A stretch of DNA of 64,000 nt, from the NCBI GenBank assembly GCA_964494645.1, contig CAZBSH010000003.1, positions 17,678-81,677 on the forward strand, written 5' to 3'. Numbering within the stretch: position 1 is the first letter of the stretch; every line of letters begins with the position of its first letter. A program made the position numbers and the translations under genes. The stretch is from Christensenella sp964494645 (GTDB lineage: Bacteria; Bacillota; Clostridia; Christensenellales; Christensenellaceae). The notes beneath the pieces were generated by a model, which did not search any database, had not been told where the DNA came from, and was given only the letters and a program-made list of their open reading frames with translations. Below, piece after piece: positions 23,503 to 32,054 of this stretch.

Positions 23503-24963
23503 TCAAATCCTCTTTTTATACCATACCCATGACAAAACCATAAGTATCACACCGCCTGCGGCGATCCACCAATCCCCTGCGCGTACATACGGCGTAATAT
23601 CGCCAAGAAACGCAACATCCCCATAAAGAACCCCGTCCGTACCGGTTGGAAGTTCCTGCGTCACACTTCCCTGCGGAGACACGATCGCACTCACGCCCGT
23701 GTTGCCCGCCTGCACAACATACCGTCCCGTTTCTACCGCGCGTACGGCGGACTGGGCAAAATGGCGATTTAACGGCACCTCGTCCACAAACCATGAGTCA
23801 TTGGTAAACACAAACAGCGTCTCCGCGCCTTTGCGCACCGTGTCCGCCGCAATGTCGGAAAACAAGCTCTCAAAACAGATCATCGCTCCGGCCTTGCCGT
23901 ATTCCGTGTCAAACACGCCGCGGTTCTTTCCAACATCAAAATCAAACGGTCTTTCATATCCATTTTCGAAAAAAGGAACCAACCGCTGTTTATGATATAC
24001 GTCTGCCGTATGTCCATCCGGCGTAACCATAAATACAGAATTACGCAATTCATATCCGTGTATCCCGTAAACGCCCAAAAATAAGTATCCGCCTGATTCA
24101 CGCGTGATGTCCGCACATATCCGTTGCAGAGATTCCTCTTCCATAAACGAGCCGTAGACGGAATTTTCCGGCAACAGAATAATATCCGGCTTTTCTTTCG
24201 CTGCTTCCTGCGCCATGGCGACTGCCTTTTCGAACCGCCCCTGCCCTCCGCTGCGCGCAAAGGGAACATTATACTGTATCGTGGCGACACTCACATCCAA
24301 CAGCGGGGATGGTTGGTTGAGGCGCACCATTCCAAATACAAAATTCAACAAAAAGACCGCAGCGGCGGCAACATACCATCCCCTTTTCAGCCGGTTTCCC
24401 TTTCGCGCTAATATTCCCTGCGCCAAAAGAACATTCACAATAACGATCAGCGCACTCACCAACAGCACCCCGCCTATCTGCGCGCTTTGCACCATTGGTA
24501 AAAAATCCAATTGCGTCACACCCAGCCGAACGCACGGTAATCCTAACACGCCCGCGCCAAACACCCATTCCGCGCCCGCCCAGATAATGCCAAGCAACGA
24601 AGCACGTACATACGAAGGGCACGGCAAAATCATTCCAAAAAAAATCGCCGCCGCAAGGATCGTCCCCTGCAGCAAAGATGCTCCCAACCACCCAAGCACC
24701 AAATACAGCCCTGCCATACCTCCCGCTCGCCCGGAAATATCCAGCGTAAAAAAAGCGCGGTAATAACATAAAAAAAGCGCTGCTGCAAAAACGACCACAA
24801 GACCGAGCACGCGCTTCTTTTTCTTTTCTTTCAGTAAAATAACAAAAAACGGAACCAAAAGCACCCACACAAACGGCGCAAGCCATGCAACATCAAAACA
24901 AAACGCACATAGAACGCCGCACATAAGCGCAATAAGAATTTGTCCCCAACCGCTTTTCTTCAT
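23503..24963 (-). CDS. lnt: apolipoprotein N-acyltransferase homologue
   Basis: 486 aa. Six to seven helices occupy ~5-200 and 465-482; a nitrilase domain spans ~225-460. The Glu-Lys-Cys triad is visible: ILLPENSVYG (~265), YHKQRLVPF (~330) and AMICFESLF (~382). FTNDSWF with HFAQSAVRAVETGRYVVQAGNTG is Lnt-typical. By homology it adds the third acyl chain to the N-terminal Cys of lipoproteins. Lnt is standard in Gram-negatives and patchy in Clostridia, so activity on lipoproteins is likely but unproven. It starts 4 bp after the NagD-like gene ends. Confidence 0.88.
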   Translation of the reverse strand: MKKSGWGQILIALMCGVLCAFCFDVAWLAPFVWVLLVPFFVILLKEKKKKRVLGLVVVFAAALFLCYYRAFFTLDISGRAGGMAGLYLVLGWLGASLLQGTILAAAIFFGMILPCPSYVRASLLGIIWAGAEWVFGAGVLGLPCVRLGVTQLDFLPMVQSAQIGGVLLVSALIVIVNVLLAQGILARKGNRLKRGWYVAAAAVFLLNFVFGMVRLNQPSPLLDVSVATIQYNVPFARSGGQGRFEKAVAMAQEAAKEKPDIILLPENSVYGSFMEEESLQRICADITRESGGYLFLGVYGIHGYELRNSVFMVTPDGHTADVYHKQRLVPFFENGYERPFDFDVGKNRGVFDTEYGKAGAMICFESLFSDIAADTVRKGAETLFVFTNDSWFVDEVPLNRHFAQSAVRAVETGRYVVQAGNTGVSAIVSPQGSVTQELPTGTDGVLYGDVAFLGDITPYVRAGDWWIAAGGVILMVLSWVWYKKRI

Positions 24964-24967
24964 GCTT

Positions 24968-25750
24968 TTACGGAGCGATATCTCCCACGCCGTTCAGGAT
25001 GTATCCCGGTCGATACGGAAAATTATTCGGCGTTTTTTCCGTGCTCACACCCGACAGAACAAGCACCGTCTCCATGCCTGACTCCACTCCGGCGATGATA
25101 TCTGTATCCATCCTGTCTCCTACCATCACCGCGTCCTGCGCGTGCAGCCCCAGCATTTTAAGACCGGTGCGCATCATCAGCGGATTCGGTTTTCCTACAA
25201 AATACGCTTTTTTGCCTGTTGCCACCTCAATGGGCGAAATCATTGCGCCGCACGCGGGCATAATACCGCTTTCCCCGGGCGCATTGATATCAGGATTCGT
25301 TCCAATCAGCTTTGCGCCCGCAAGCACAAATTGCACGGCACGCACATAGCTGTCGTATGACAGATTGCGCGTTTCGCCAACGACCACATACTCCGGATCC
25401 ACATCATTAATGGAAATACCCGCTTCATACAGTGCATTCGTAAGACCTGCTTCACCGATCACGTACGCGCTGCTTTTTTGCGTCTGCTTTTTCAAAAATT
25501 TTGCTGTCGCAAGCGCACTCGTATAAAAATTTTCCTCCGGTATATCAAGTCCCATGCGTTCCAGCTTTTGCTTTAGTTCTTTTGGCGATCTTTCGCTCGC
25601 ATTCGTCAAAAACAAAAACCGTTTGTCTTCCTGTATCAGCCATTCCACAAACTCCTTCACACCGTCAAGCAGCCTGTTCCCATGATAGATCACGCCGTCC
25701 ATATCACATATAAAGCCTTTTTTATCGCGCAGTTCAATCAAATCAATCAT
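24968..25750 (-). CDS. HAD-IIA phosphatase, NagD-like
   Basis: 260 aa. Motif I is CDMDGVIYHGN (~15-25) with the two catalytic Asp. Motif II is FLTNASERSP (~47), the cap domain lies between ~75 and ~180, the Lys is in VGKPNP (~187) and motif III is MVGDRMDTDI (~213). Members dephosphorylate sugar phosphates, nucleotides or phosphoglycolate/glycerol-P; the true substrate is unknown. It heads a two-gene operon with lnt, behind a near-consensus promoter. Confidence 0.88.
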   Translation of the reverse strand: MIDLIELRDKKGFICDMDGVIYHGNRLLDGVKEFVEWLIQEDKRFLFLTNASERSPKELKQKLERMGLDIPEENFYTSALATAKFLKKQTQKSSAYVIGEAGLTNALYEAGISINDVDPEYVVVGETRNLSYDSYVRAVQFVLAGAKLIGTNPDINAPGESGIMPACGAMISPIEVATGKKAYFVGKPNPLMMRTGLKMLGLHAQDAVMVGDRMDTDIIAGVESGMETVLVLSGVSTEKTPNNFPYRPGYILNGVGDIAP

Positions 25751-25779
25751 ACTCGTTTCCCCCGTCTTTTTCTAATTTC

Positions 25780-25808
25780 ATTATAATCTGTACCCGTTTT
25801 CTTCGCAA
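25780..25808 (-). promoter_or_regulatory. promoter of the NagD-like/lnt operon
   Basis: On the minus strand TTGCGA (25808-25803), 17 bp, TATAAT (25785-25780). A TATAAT on the plus strand at 25895-25900 serves the divergent phasin-like gene, with only a weak -35. Confidence 0.65.
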
Positions 25809-25933
25809 CTCACTGGATAAAATATAAACCGTTTTTATGTATATTATTCCCTCTTTTCTCACGTTTGTCTTGTTTACTTATTTTCATAATGCGTTATAAT
25901 AAGATTAAAGCGTTAAACAAGGAGGAGATCATT

Positions 25934-26245
25934 ATGGCAAATATTATCGAAGACGGTATCAATTTTGGAATGGGTCTTTTTGCATATTCTCGTGAGAAGA
26001 TCGAGGAAATGGTAGAAAAAATGGTGGAAAAGGGCGAGGTGCAAAGAAAAGACGCGCAAACCTTTGCCAGTGACCTGATCAAAAAAGGCGATGCACAGCG
26101 AAAAGAATTAAAGCAGATGATCAAAAATGAAGTGCACGATACGCTACAGAATGTAGGTCTCACAGCTGACCAGCACATCACCAAAGACGATGTGCGCGCC
26201 ATCATCCGCGAAGAGATCGCCGCCGCTAATAAAGAAGACAAATAA
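25934..26245 (+). CDS. phasin-like coiled-coil protein
   Basis: 103 aa from the ATG at 25934, which has AAGGAGGAG in front; an upstream start at 25865 has none. The whole protein is a charged helix (SREKIEEMVEKMVEKGEVQRKD, DAQRKELKQMI) ending in a small EF/UIM-like tail. It matches the PhaF/PhaI-like 'phasin family' proteins that in clostridia are paired with UbiB-like kinases. No polyhydroxyalkanoate synthase is present in the window, so granule binding is doubtful. It immediately precedes the AarF/UbiB-type gene, with ~30 bp between. Confidence 0.75.
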   Translation: MANIIEDGINFGMGLFAYSREKIEEMVEKMVEKGEVQRKDAQTFASDLIKKGDAQRKELKQMIKNEVHDTLQNVGLTADQHITKDDVRAIIREEIAAANKEDK

Positions 26246-26273
26246 ATAACCTTGATTTGAGGGGGGAAGTGCC

Positions 26274-27959
26274 ATCGCGTCCACTAATTTAAAGCGATAC
26301 AGGGAGATCCTGTCCGCTTTCAACCGGAATGGGCTCGGGTTTTTGTTTGTTAAATCCACGCTCAGCAAAAATCCGCAGAAAATATTCGAGAGTGAACAAA
26401 AACAAAATTTGCCTTCCGTAGGCGAGCGTGTCCGTAAAATGTGCGAAGAGCTCGGACCGACGTTCGTAAAGCTGGGGCAGATTCTTTCTACGCGCACAGA
26501 TATTGTCACAGCAAATGTAGCAAAACAACTGCAAAAGCTGCAAGATTCTGTTGCGCCCTTTTCATTTGAGGAAGCAAGAATCGTAATCGAAACAGAGCTT
26601 GGGGATTCGATCAAAAACCTATTTGCAAAATTTGACACCACGCCTGTCGCTTCCGCCTCTATGTCGCAAGTATATATTGCGCAGCTTTTATCAGGTCCAA
26701 AAGTTGCCGTCAAGGTACAGCGCCCGGGCATCCGCCAAAGCATTGAAACGGATCTCAATATTTTGGAAAAACTCGCAAAGCTTGTAGATAAATATTCTAA
26801 ATACGGTCAGCTCTATGATTTTACCGGCATGGTTTCCGAATTTCGGCGCGTAATGCAGCAGGAGATTGATTTTACACAAGAAGGCGAAAATACGGATTTC
26901 TTCCGTGAGAGTGTCGCTTCTCAGCCAAACATCCGCGTACCCAAGATCAAATGGGTTTATACCACACAAAAGATTCTAACAATGGATTTTGTGGAAGGCA
27001 TCAAAATCAATAACCTTGCCGCCCTCACAACGGCAGGTGTCGATACCTCAAAAATCGCATACGAATTTACCAATTCACTGATCAAGCAGATTCTCGAAAA
27101 CGGTATTTTTCACGCCGACCCCCATCCGGGCAATGTGTTTATCGTAGATCAAAAATACGTCGAATTTATCGATCTTGGTATGGTAGGTACAGTCAACAAC
27201 CGTTTTCGCAAACAGCTCAACGAACTTGTGCTTGGCATCGCTACGCGCAATACATTAAAAATCGCGCAAAGTATTACAGACATGGACACAGAAGACGCGG
27301 ATGTAAATATGGATGACTTCGTCCGCTCCTTAGACAGCCTTCTGGATGAATATTTATATGTCCCGCTAGGAAAAGTCAACATTGCCGGCGTTTTCACGAA
27401 CGTTTTTCAGCTCGCCGCTGCCTATCGAATGAAGATACCGCGTGAATTTACACTTGTCGCCAAATGTCTGGGGACAGCACAGGGCGTTGTGGAGCAGTTA
27501 GATCCTCATCTAAGCATCCTTGCCATTGCCGAAAAAACAGTAAAGGGTATCTTATACGATTATATCAAAACTGACGACTTCAAAAATGAAATGCGAACCT
27601 TCGCGCTTGATTGGGCAGACGTGTTAAAGAGCGTCCCGTCCTCGCTCATTACATTTATGCGCAAACTTCAAAAGAACGATTACGCGGTAGAACTCAAGGT
27701 GCGTAATCTGGAGCGTATGGAGCAAAATATCGAGCGTATGTTTAACCGCATCTCCTTTGCGGTTGTTCTTCTTGCCGTATGTATCGTGATGGCAGGCGTG
27801 ATCATCAGCGCCGGTTATTCTAACTTCGGCAACAGCGATCCTGAGATATACAATCTGAGCACGTTTGCGCTAGGGGCAGGCTTGCTTATTTCCGTGATCA
27901 TCGTACTTGGAATCATGATATCTATGGTCAAATCCAGCAAAAAAAAGAAACGCAAATAA
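26274..27959 (+). CDS. AarF/ABC1/UbiB-type atypical kinase, apparently starting at ATC
   Basis: 561 aa if begun at ATC 26274; gene finders would pick TTG 26343 (538 aa). The codons before TTG encode KRYREILSAFNRNGLGF, the conserved family N-terminus, and the frame is open back to a TGA at 26253. It contains no ATG/GTG/TTG before 26343. GAGGGGGG ends 7 nt before the ATC. The kinase-like core follows: ELGPTFVKLGQILSTR (KxGQ motif), SASMSQVYIA (A-rich loop), VAVKVQRPG (Lys), FHADPHPGN (catalytic loop), EFIDLGMVG (DFG-like). Two helices lie at the C-terminus. The family supports isoprenoid-lipid or quinone metabolism; the role in an anaerobe is unknown. Confidence 0.88.
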   Translation: MASTNLKRYREILSAFNRNGLGFLFVKSTLSKNPQKIFESEQKQNLPSVGERVRKMCEELGPTFVKLGQILSTRTDIVTANVAKQLQKLQDSVAPFSFEEARIVIETELGDSIKNLFAKFDTTPVASASMSQVYIAQLLSGPKVAVKVQRPGIRQSIETDLNILEKLAKLVDKYSKYGQLYDFTGMVSEFRRVMQQEIDFTQEGENTDFFRESVASQPNIRVPKIKWVYTTQKILTMDFVEGIKINNLAALTTAGVDTSKIAYEFTNSLIKQILENGIFHADPHPGNVFIVDQKYVEFIDLGMVGTVNNRFRKQLNELVLGIATRNTLKIAQSITDMDTEDADVNMDDFVRSLDSLLDEYLYVPLGKVNIAGVFTNVFQLAAAYRMKIPREFTLVAKCLGTAQGVVEQLDPHLSILAIAEKTVKGILYDYIKTDDFKNEMRTFALDWADVLKSVPSSLITFMRKLQKNDYAVELKVRNLERMEQNIERMFNRISFAVVLLAVCIVMAGVIISAGYSNFGNSDPEIYNLSTFALGAGLLISVIIVLGIMISMVKSSKKKKRK

Positions 27960-27971
27960 GGAGGAACACAC

Positions 27972-28952
27972 ATGAAACTCGGCTTTTTTACGGCAAACTT
28001 TACAGAAAAGCCGTTGGAGGAAGTCATCAAGATGATTGCCCCCTACGGTTACGAATCGCTTGAAATTCCCGCTTATGAGGGGAACGGACAGCTTGAGACA
28101 GCGGATGTATTAAAGGGCGATACCGCACAGCAGATCAAAAAGATGGTCGCCGGCTATGGAATGGATATCTGCGCGCTCAGCAATCATTCCGATTCCTTCC
28201 TGATCATGGGTCCCACAGGCAAGGATACGGACTTCATCTACAAGGGCACCGCGGAAGAAAAGATCAAGCACGGTGCGGAAAGCCTGATCCGCACAGCACA
28301 GGCGGCAAACGCGCTTGAAGCGCCTACTGTCGTCGGCTATCCGGGTGTTGAGAACTGGGGACGCTTTTTTTTCTTCCCTTATGGACAAGGCTGGGCAGAA
28401 TATGAACAGCAGTTTGCAGACCGTTTCATGCCCATCCTCGATAAATTTCAGGAATATGGCGTACGCTTTGCGATCGAAATCCATCCCAACAGCTTTGTAT
28501 ATGACACGCTGACCGCCGAACGCGCGCTTGAGCTTGTCGACTATCATCCCGCGCTCGGCTATAACTTAGACCCCGCAAACGTAATGTATCTCGGACTGAG
28601 CGTAGAGTTAATGATCGATCGCTTAGGCGAACGTATCTATCACGTACATGCCAAGGACGCGCAGATGGTTAAACAAAACATGCCGCTCGGCGGCGCGCTC
28701 ATGCAGGGTGATATGAAACGTCTTGACCGTTCCTTCAGATTTCGTATCCCGGGCTGGGGTCAAACGCATTGGAAGGACGTGATCACCGAGCTTTCAATGG
28801 TCGGTTATCAGGGCGTGCTGAGCTACGAGCACGAAGACGTAACGATGAGCCGTATGGACGGCGTGGAAAAAACCGCCGCGTACTTAAAACCACTGCTCAT
28901 CAAAGCGCCGTATGAAGGTCGCACCGACAAACTGTTCAGCGACGACAAATAA
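27972..28952 (+). CDS. sugar phosphate isomerase/epimerase-like TIM barrel
   Basis: 326 aa. AP_endonuc_2/xylose-isomerase-like TIM barrel: LGFFTANFTEKPLEEVIKM start, FAIEIHPNSFVYD (~175, metal Glu), YNLDPANVMYLG (~200), YHVHAKDAQ (~223) and LSYEHEDVTMSR (~285, last metal Glu). This layout fits IolE/hydroxypyruvate-isomerase-like enzymes that act on sugars or inositol derivatives; the substrate is unknown. It follows the UbiB-like gene by 12 bp with AAGGAGG, so it is probably the last gene of that operon. Confidence 0.82.
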   Translation: MKLGFFTANFTEKPLEEVIKMIAPYGYESLEIPAYEGNGQLETADVLKGDTAQQIKKMVAGYGMDICALSNHSDSFLIMGPTGKDTDFIYKGTAEEKIKHGAESLIRTAQAANALEAPTVVGYPGVENWGRFFFFPYGQGWAEYEQQFADRFMPILDKFQEYGVRFAIEIHPNSFVYDTLTAERALELVDYHPALGYNLDPANVMYLGLSVELMIDRLGERIYHVHAKDAQMVKQNMPLGGALMQGDMKRLDRSFRFRIPGWGQTHWKDVITELSMVGYQGVLSYEHEDVTMSRMDGVEKTAAYLKPLLIKAPYEGRTDKLFSDDK

Positions 28953-28955
28953 TAC

Positions 28956-28990
28956 AAAAAACCGGCTTCCTAACAGGCAGCCGGTTTTTT
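28956..28990. terminator. bidirectional terminator between convergent TIM-barrel genes
   Basis: AAAAACCGGCT / AGCCGGTTTTTT stem with a 10-nt loop. It ends the plus-strand operon and the 14-kb minus-strand sugar operon. Confidence 0.85.
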
Positions 28991-29002
28991 ATTTTGCCGC
29001 AA

Positions 29003-29842
29003 TCAATAATCCTTCATTTTATCCTTCAAAAACGAGATCGCTTCAAATATCCTATGATGGGTGGACGGATCGTCATTTGCCCACATTTCCGCCGCCATAA
29101 AACCCTGATAACCGATATCATGCAGCGCCTTGAAACAAGCATCAAAATCAACGATGCCTTCACCGAAAAACGTGTTGCGCACATCTCCCGGCATCACATC
29201 CTTCCATTCGACCTCCGCAATGTGCCTCGCGCCAAACGCCATATCACTGACCGGATCATTGCCCATCGCGGTAATGTTACCCGGATCTACATCCAGCCCC
29301 AAATAGCATGTATCGAACATGCGTACATATCGCATAGCCTTTTGCGTGGTATCCATAAAACTGCTATCCATCGTCTCAAGCGCCAGGACGGTACCTCTGC
29401 GCGCCGCATGTCCCACACATTCCTCAAGAGACTGTATGAAATATCCCTCCGTCATCATGTTGCGCGGCTTTTCGTATTCATCATAGCTGGCAAACTGGAT
29501 CACCCTTGCCCCGACAAAAGCCGCGAAATCCATCGCGCTTTTCAGTAACCGCACACCCTCATGACGTACTTGTTCATCCTCGCTGCCCAGTGGAAAAAAG
29601 CGGTTTGCTGTAAACGCAAAAGTATAAAGCGGCATATCCTTTTGCTCGGAAGCGCGACGAATGCTCAGCTGTTCCTCTCTGTTGGTCAGACGGTCGAGCT
29701 TCTGCGGCGTAGAGTCTATCGCTATCTCAAAATAATCGTACCCCGCTTCCTTCACCAGCGAAAATTTATCTTCCCAGCTCCATGTGGTACACACTGATTT
29801 TTCATAAAGCCCAAAGGGCAGATCTCTTAGCTTTTTGCGCAT
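29003..29842 (-). CDS. L-ribulose-5-phosphate 3-epimerase-like (UlaE/SgaU) TIM barrel
   Basis: 279 aa from the ATG at 29842; a longer frame to 29926 would overlap the E2 gene and is rejected. GLYEKSVCTTWSWEDKFSLVKEAGYDYFEIAID is very like UlaE/SgaU. Metal Glu residues appear in ALETMDSSFMD (~155), CYLGLDVDPGNITAMG (~180), HIAEVEWKD (~208) and GFMAAEMWAN (~250). UlaE converts L-xylulose-5-P to L-ribulose-5-P. It is the last gene of the sugar operon, 10 bp after E2. With the FGGY kinase and class II aldolase-fold protein it would fit an L-xylulose/L-lyxose-type route. Confidence 0.85.
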   Translation of the reverse strand: MRKKLRDLPFGLYEKSVCTTWSWEDKFSLVKEAGYDYFEIAIDSTPQKLDRLTNREEQLSIRRASEQKDMPLYTFAFTANRFFPLGSEDEQVRHEGVRLLKSAMDFAAFVGARVIQFASYDEYEKPRNMMTEGYFIQSLEECVGHAARRGTVLALETMDSSFMDTTQKAMRYVRMFDTCYLGLDVDPGNITAMGNDPVSDMAFGARHIAEVEWKDVMPGDVRNTFFGEGIVDFDACFKALHDIGYQGFMAAEMWANDDPSTHHRIFEAISFLKDKMKDY

Positions 29843-29852
29843 ACACTCATCC

Positions 29853-31052
29853 TCACACCAGTTTTTCCGGCGCTTCGAGCAGCGTCCGCACACTGCGCAA
29901 GAAACGTCCCGCCGGCGCGCCATCAATCACCCTGTGGTCATATGTGATAGCGATCTGCATAATTTTGCGCGGTTTAACTATCGTGCATGCTTCATCAACA
30001 TATCTGGGAAGTACGCGCACTGCGCCCACGCCCAAAATCGCCGTTTGCGGATAATTGATGATAGGCGTAAAAATCAGTACGTCGAGCATTCCGATGTTGG
30101 AAACGGTGAACGTTCCCTTCTTCATATCTTCGTTGGTGATCTTGCCTTCCTTACCCTTTTGCGCAAACGTGTCGATATCGCCCGTAATTTCGAAAACATC
30201 TCGGTTATCCGCGTGCATGACCACCGGGACAGCAAGCCCTTCCGGCAAATCCACTGCGCACGAAATATTGACATCCCCACGGTACACGATCTCTCCGCGG
30301 CTTTCAAGGTACGACGAATTCACGATCTCATACTCTTTTAAAGCGTACGCCGCAGCTTTTATGATGAGCGCTGTCACAGATATCCGTTTCCCTTCCCCTT
30401 TTCGTTTTTTCATCAGGTCAAACGCTTCTGTCATATCGACTTCCATAAAGTTCGTCAACCGTGCCGTATGCTCGCAGCTTTCCATCATGTTTTTGGCTAC
30501 CGTTTTGCGCATCGCCGAAGCTTTGACCACACGGTCGTTTGCTTCGATTTCAAGCATTTCTGCTGCCTGCGCGGCACCTTTTTTGCTCTGCTCGAAAGCA
30601 ACGATGTCCTCTTCGGTGATCTTTCTTCCTTCGCAGAAACGCGCCAGCTCGTCGGCATCAATCCCCTTTTGCTGAATCAGCTTCCGTATTTTAGGCATCA
30701 TCTTGCCTTGTACGTTTTTCGCGGGCGCAGCGACCTGCCGTATTACGGCAGCAGCCTCTGCTTCCACTTTTTCTTTGTTTTCAAGCTCCGACAGCAAACC
30801 GGAGATATCTTCACCTTCCTGTCCGACCACCGCTATGGGTGTATTGACCGGGTAAGGCTCCCCCTCTTCCGCTAACAGTTTTAGGATCATACCTTCATAG
30901 ATAGAAAGCATATCTTCCGTCTCTTTTTCGTTTTCCACCGAACAAAGCGGATCGTCAATCTTTACCGCATCGCCTTCTTTGACCAACCATTTGGCGACCG
31001 TTCCTTCTTCCATTGTAAGTGTCATCTTAGATAAAACGATAAATTCTGCCAA
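29853..31052 (-). CDS. 2-oxoacid/acetoin dehydrogenase-like E2 acyltransferase, sugar-operon complex
   Basis: 399 aa. Lipoyl domain ~1-78 with the lysine in an unusual SVENEKETEDM loop (canonical is ETDKA). A peripheral-subunit-binding domain is at ~115-155 (KIRKLIQQKGIDADELA). The catalytic domain ~175-395 ends with the active-site AITYDHRVIDGAPAGRFL (His and Asp ~370). It transfers an acyl group from lipoyl to CoA. The E1 subunits are directly upstream, and E3 lies ~5 kb upstream in the same operon. It differs clearly from the E2 at 55001, so it is not a recent duplicate. Confidence 0.88.
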   Translation of the reverse strand: MAEFIVLSKMTLTMEEGTVAKWLVKEGDAVKIDDPLCSVENEKETEDMLSIYEGMILKLLAEEGEPYPVNTPIAVVGQEGEDISGLLSELENKEKVEAEAAAVIRQVAAPAKNVQGKMMPKIRKLIQQKGIDADELARFCEGRKITEEDIVAFEQSKKGAAQAAEMLEIEANDRVVKASAMRKTVAKNMMESCEHTARLTNFMEVDMTEAFDLMKKRKGEGKRISVTALIIKAAAYALKEYEIVNSSYLESRGEIVYRGDVNISCAVDLPEGLAVPVVMHADNRDVFEITGDIDTFAQKGKEGKITNEDMKKGTFTVSNIGMLDVLIFTPIINYPQTAILGVGAVRVLPRYVDEACTIVKPRKIMQIAITYDHRVIDGAPAGRFLRSVRTLLEAPEKLV

Positions 31053-31065
31053 TGTCTTATCTCCT

Positions 31066-32040
31066 TTATTCCATCACTTTGAAAATAGCGTCCAGCACAT
31101 CCTTTTTCCCCACGCTCAGCCCTTCAATCAAGCGCGAGTTTGAAGGATTTGGAACATCCTTACATGCCACGCGAAGTACAGGCGCCGACAAGTCTTCAAT
31201 ACATTCCTCCGCGATAAACGCCGCAAACTCAGCGCCTGCACCGCCTGTTTTAAAGCCCTCATACGCAACGATTGCGCGACCTGTTTTAGCAACCGACTTG
31301 CGGATCGCTTCTTTATCATATGGAAGGATCGTACGCAGGTCTACGACCTCTACGCTGATGCCGGATTTTTCCGCGTCCGCTGCTGCGGCAAGCGCATCGT
31401 GTACGCCTACGCCATAAGTAATGATTGAAACGTCCGTACCCTCGCGCTTGACATCTGCTTTACCGATCGGCAACACATAATCTTCCTCCGGCACTTCGCC
31501 TTTGATTTGATAAAGCGGCGAATATTCCATAAATACAACCGGATCGTTGTCACGGATCGAAGCTTTGATCAGCCCCTTTACATCATAAGGGGTGGATGGA
31601 ACGACCACCTTCACACCCGGCGAGTTGACAAACATCGCATCAAAATTTCCGCAGTGGTGCGGTCCTGATACGATACGCATCCAATTGCATGTACGCACGA
31701 CCATCGAGCAGTTGATTTTTCCGCCTGACACATAGTGCAGCGTTCCCGCCTGATTGTGTATTTCGTCTAACAATAGCGGCATCAGCGATCCAAACATGAT
31801 CTCTACCACCGGGCGCATCCCAAACATCCCCGCGCCCACAGCAACACCGCCAAGCGCCGCCTCAGAGATCGGCGAGTCGATCACGCGTCCCGGAAATTCC
31901 TTATCCAGACCGTCTGTCACCTTAAACATCCCACCTTGTTCTTGCCCCAGTGATTCCCCGATCTGGAATACATCCGGGTCTCTTCTCATTTCTTCTGCCA
32001 ACCCTTCGCGCAGAGCTTCAATAAATCTCATTGTTTTCAT
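31066..32040 (-). CDS. ThDP-dependent dehydrogenase E1 beta, divergent
   Basis: 324 aa from the ATG at 32040 (GGGAGGGA in front); a start at 32058 would lie inside the previous gene. The fold is that of E1 beta/transketolase C-terminal proteins: ALREGLAEEMRRDPDVFQIGE, FPGRVIDSPISEAALGGVAVGAGMFGMRPV, and LRTILPYDKEAI near the C-terminus. The usual QHSQ...E loop over the active site is replaced by SGPHHCGNFDAMFVNSPG. The YGG after IGE is replaced by QEQGG. These changes suggest a substrate other than pyruvate. Confidence 0.87.
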   Translation of the reverse strand: MKTMRFIEALREGLAEEMRRDPDVFQIGESLGQEQGGMFKVTDGLDKEFPGRVIDSPISEAALGGVAVGAGMFGMRPVVEIMFGSLMPLLLDEIHNQAGTLHYVSGGKINCSMVVRTCNWMRIVSGPHHCGNFDAMFVNSPGVKVVVPSTPYDVKGLIKASIRDNDPVVFMEYSPLYQIKGEVPEEDYVLPIGKADVKREGTDVSIITYGVGVHDALAAAADAEKSGISVEVVDLRTILPYDKEAIRKSVAKTGRAIVAYEGFKTGGAGAEFAAFIAEECIEDLSAPVLRVACKDVPNPSNSRLIEGLSVGKKDVLDAIFKVME

Positions 32041-32054
32041 TGTTTGTCCCTCCC

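Noticed and set aside
26269..26292. GTG at 26269 as start of the UbiB-like gene
   Set aside because: It is out of frame and meets TAA after seven codons.
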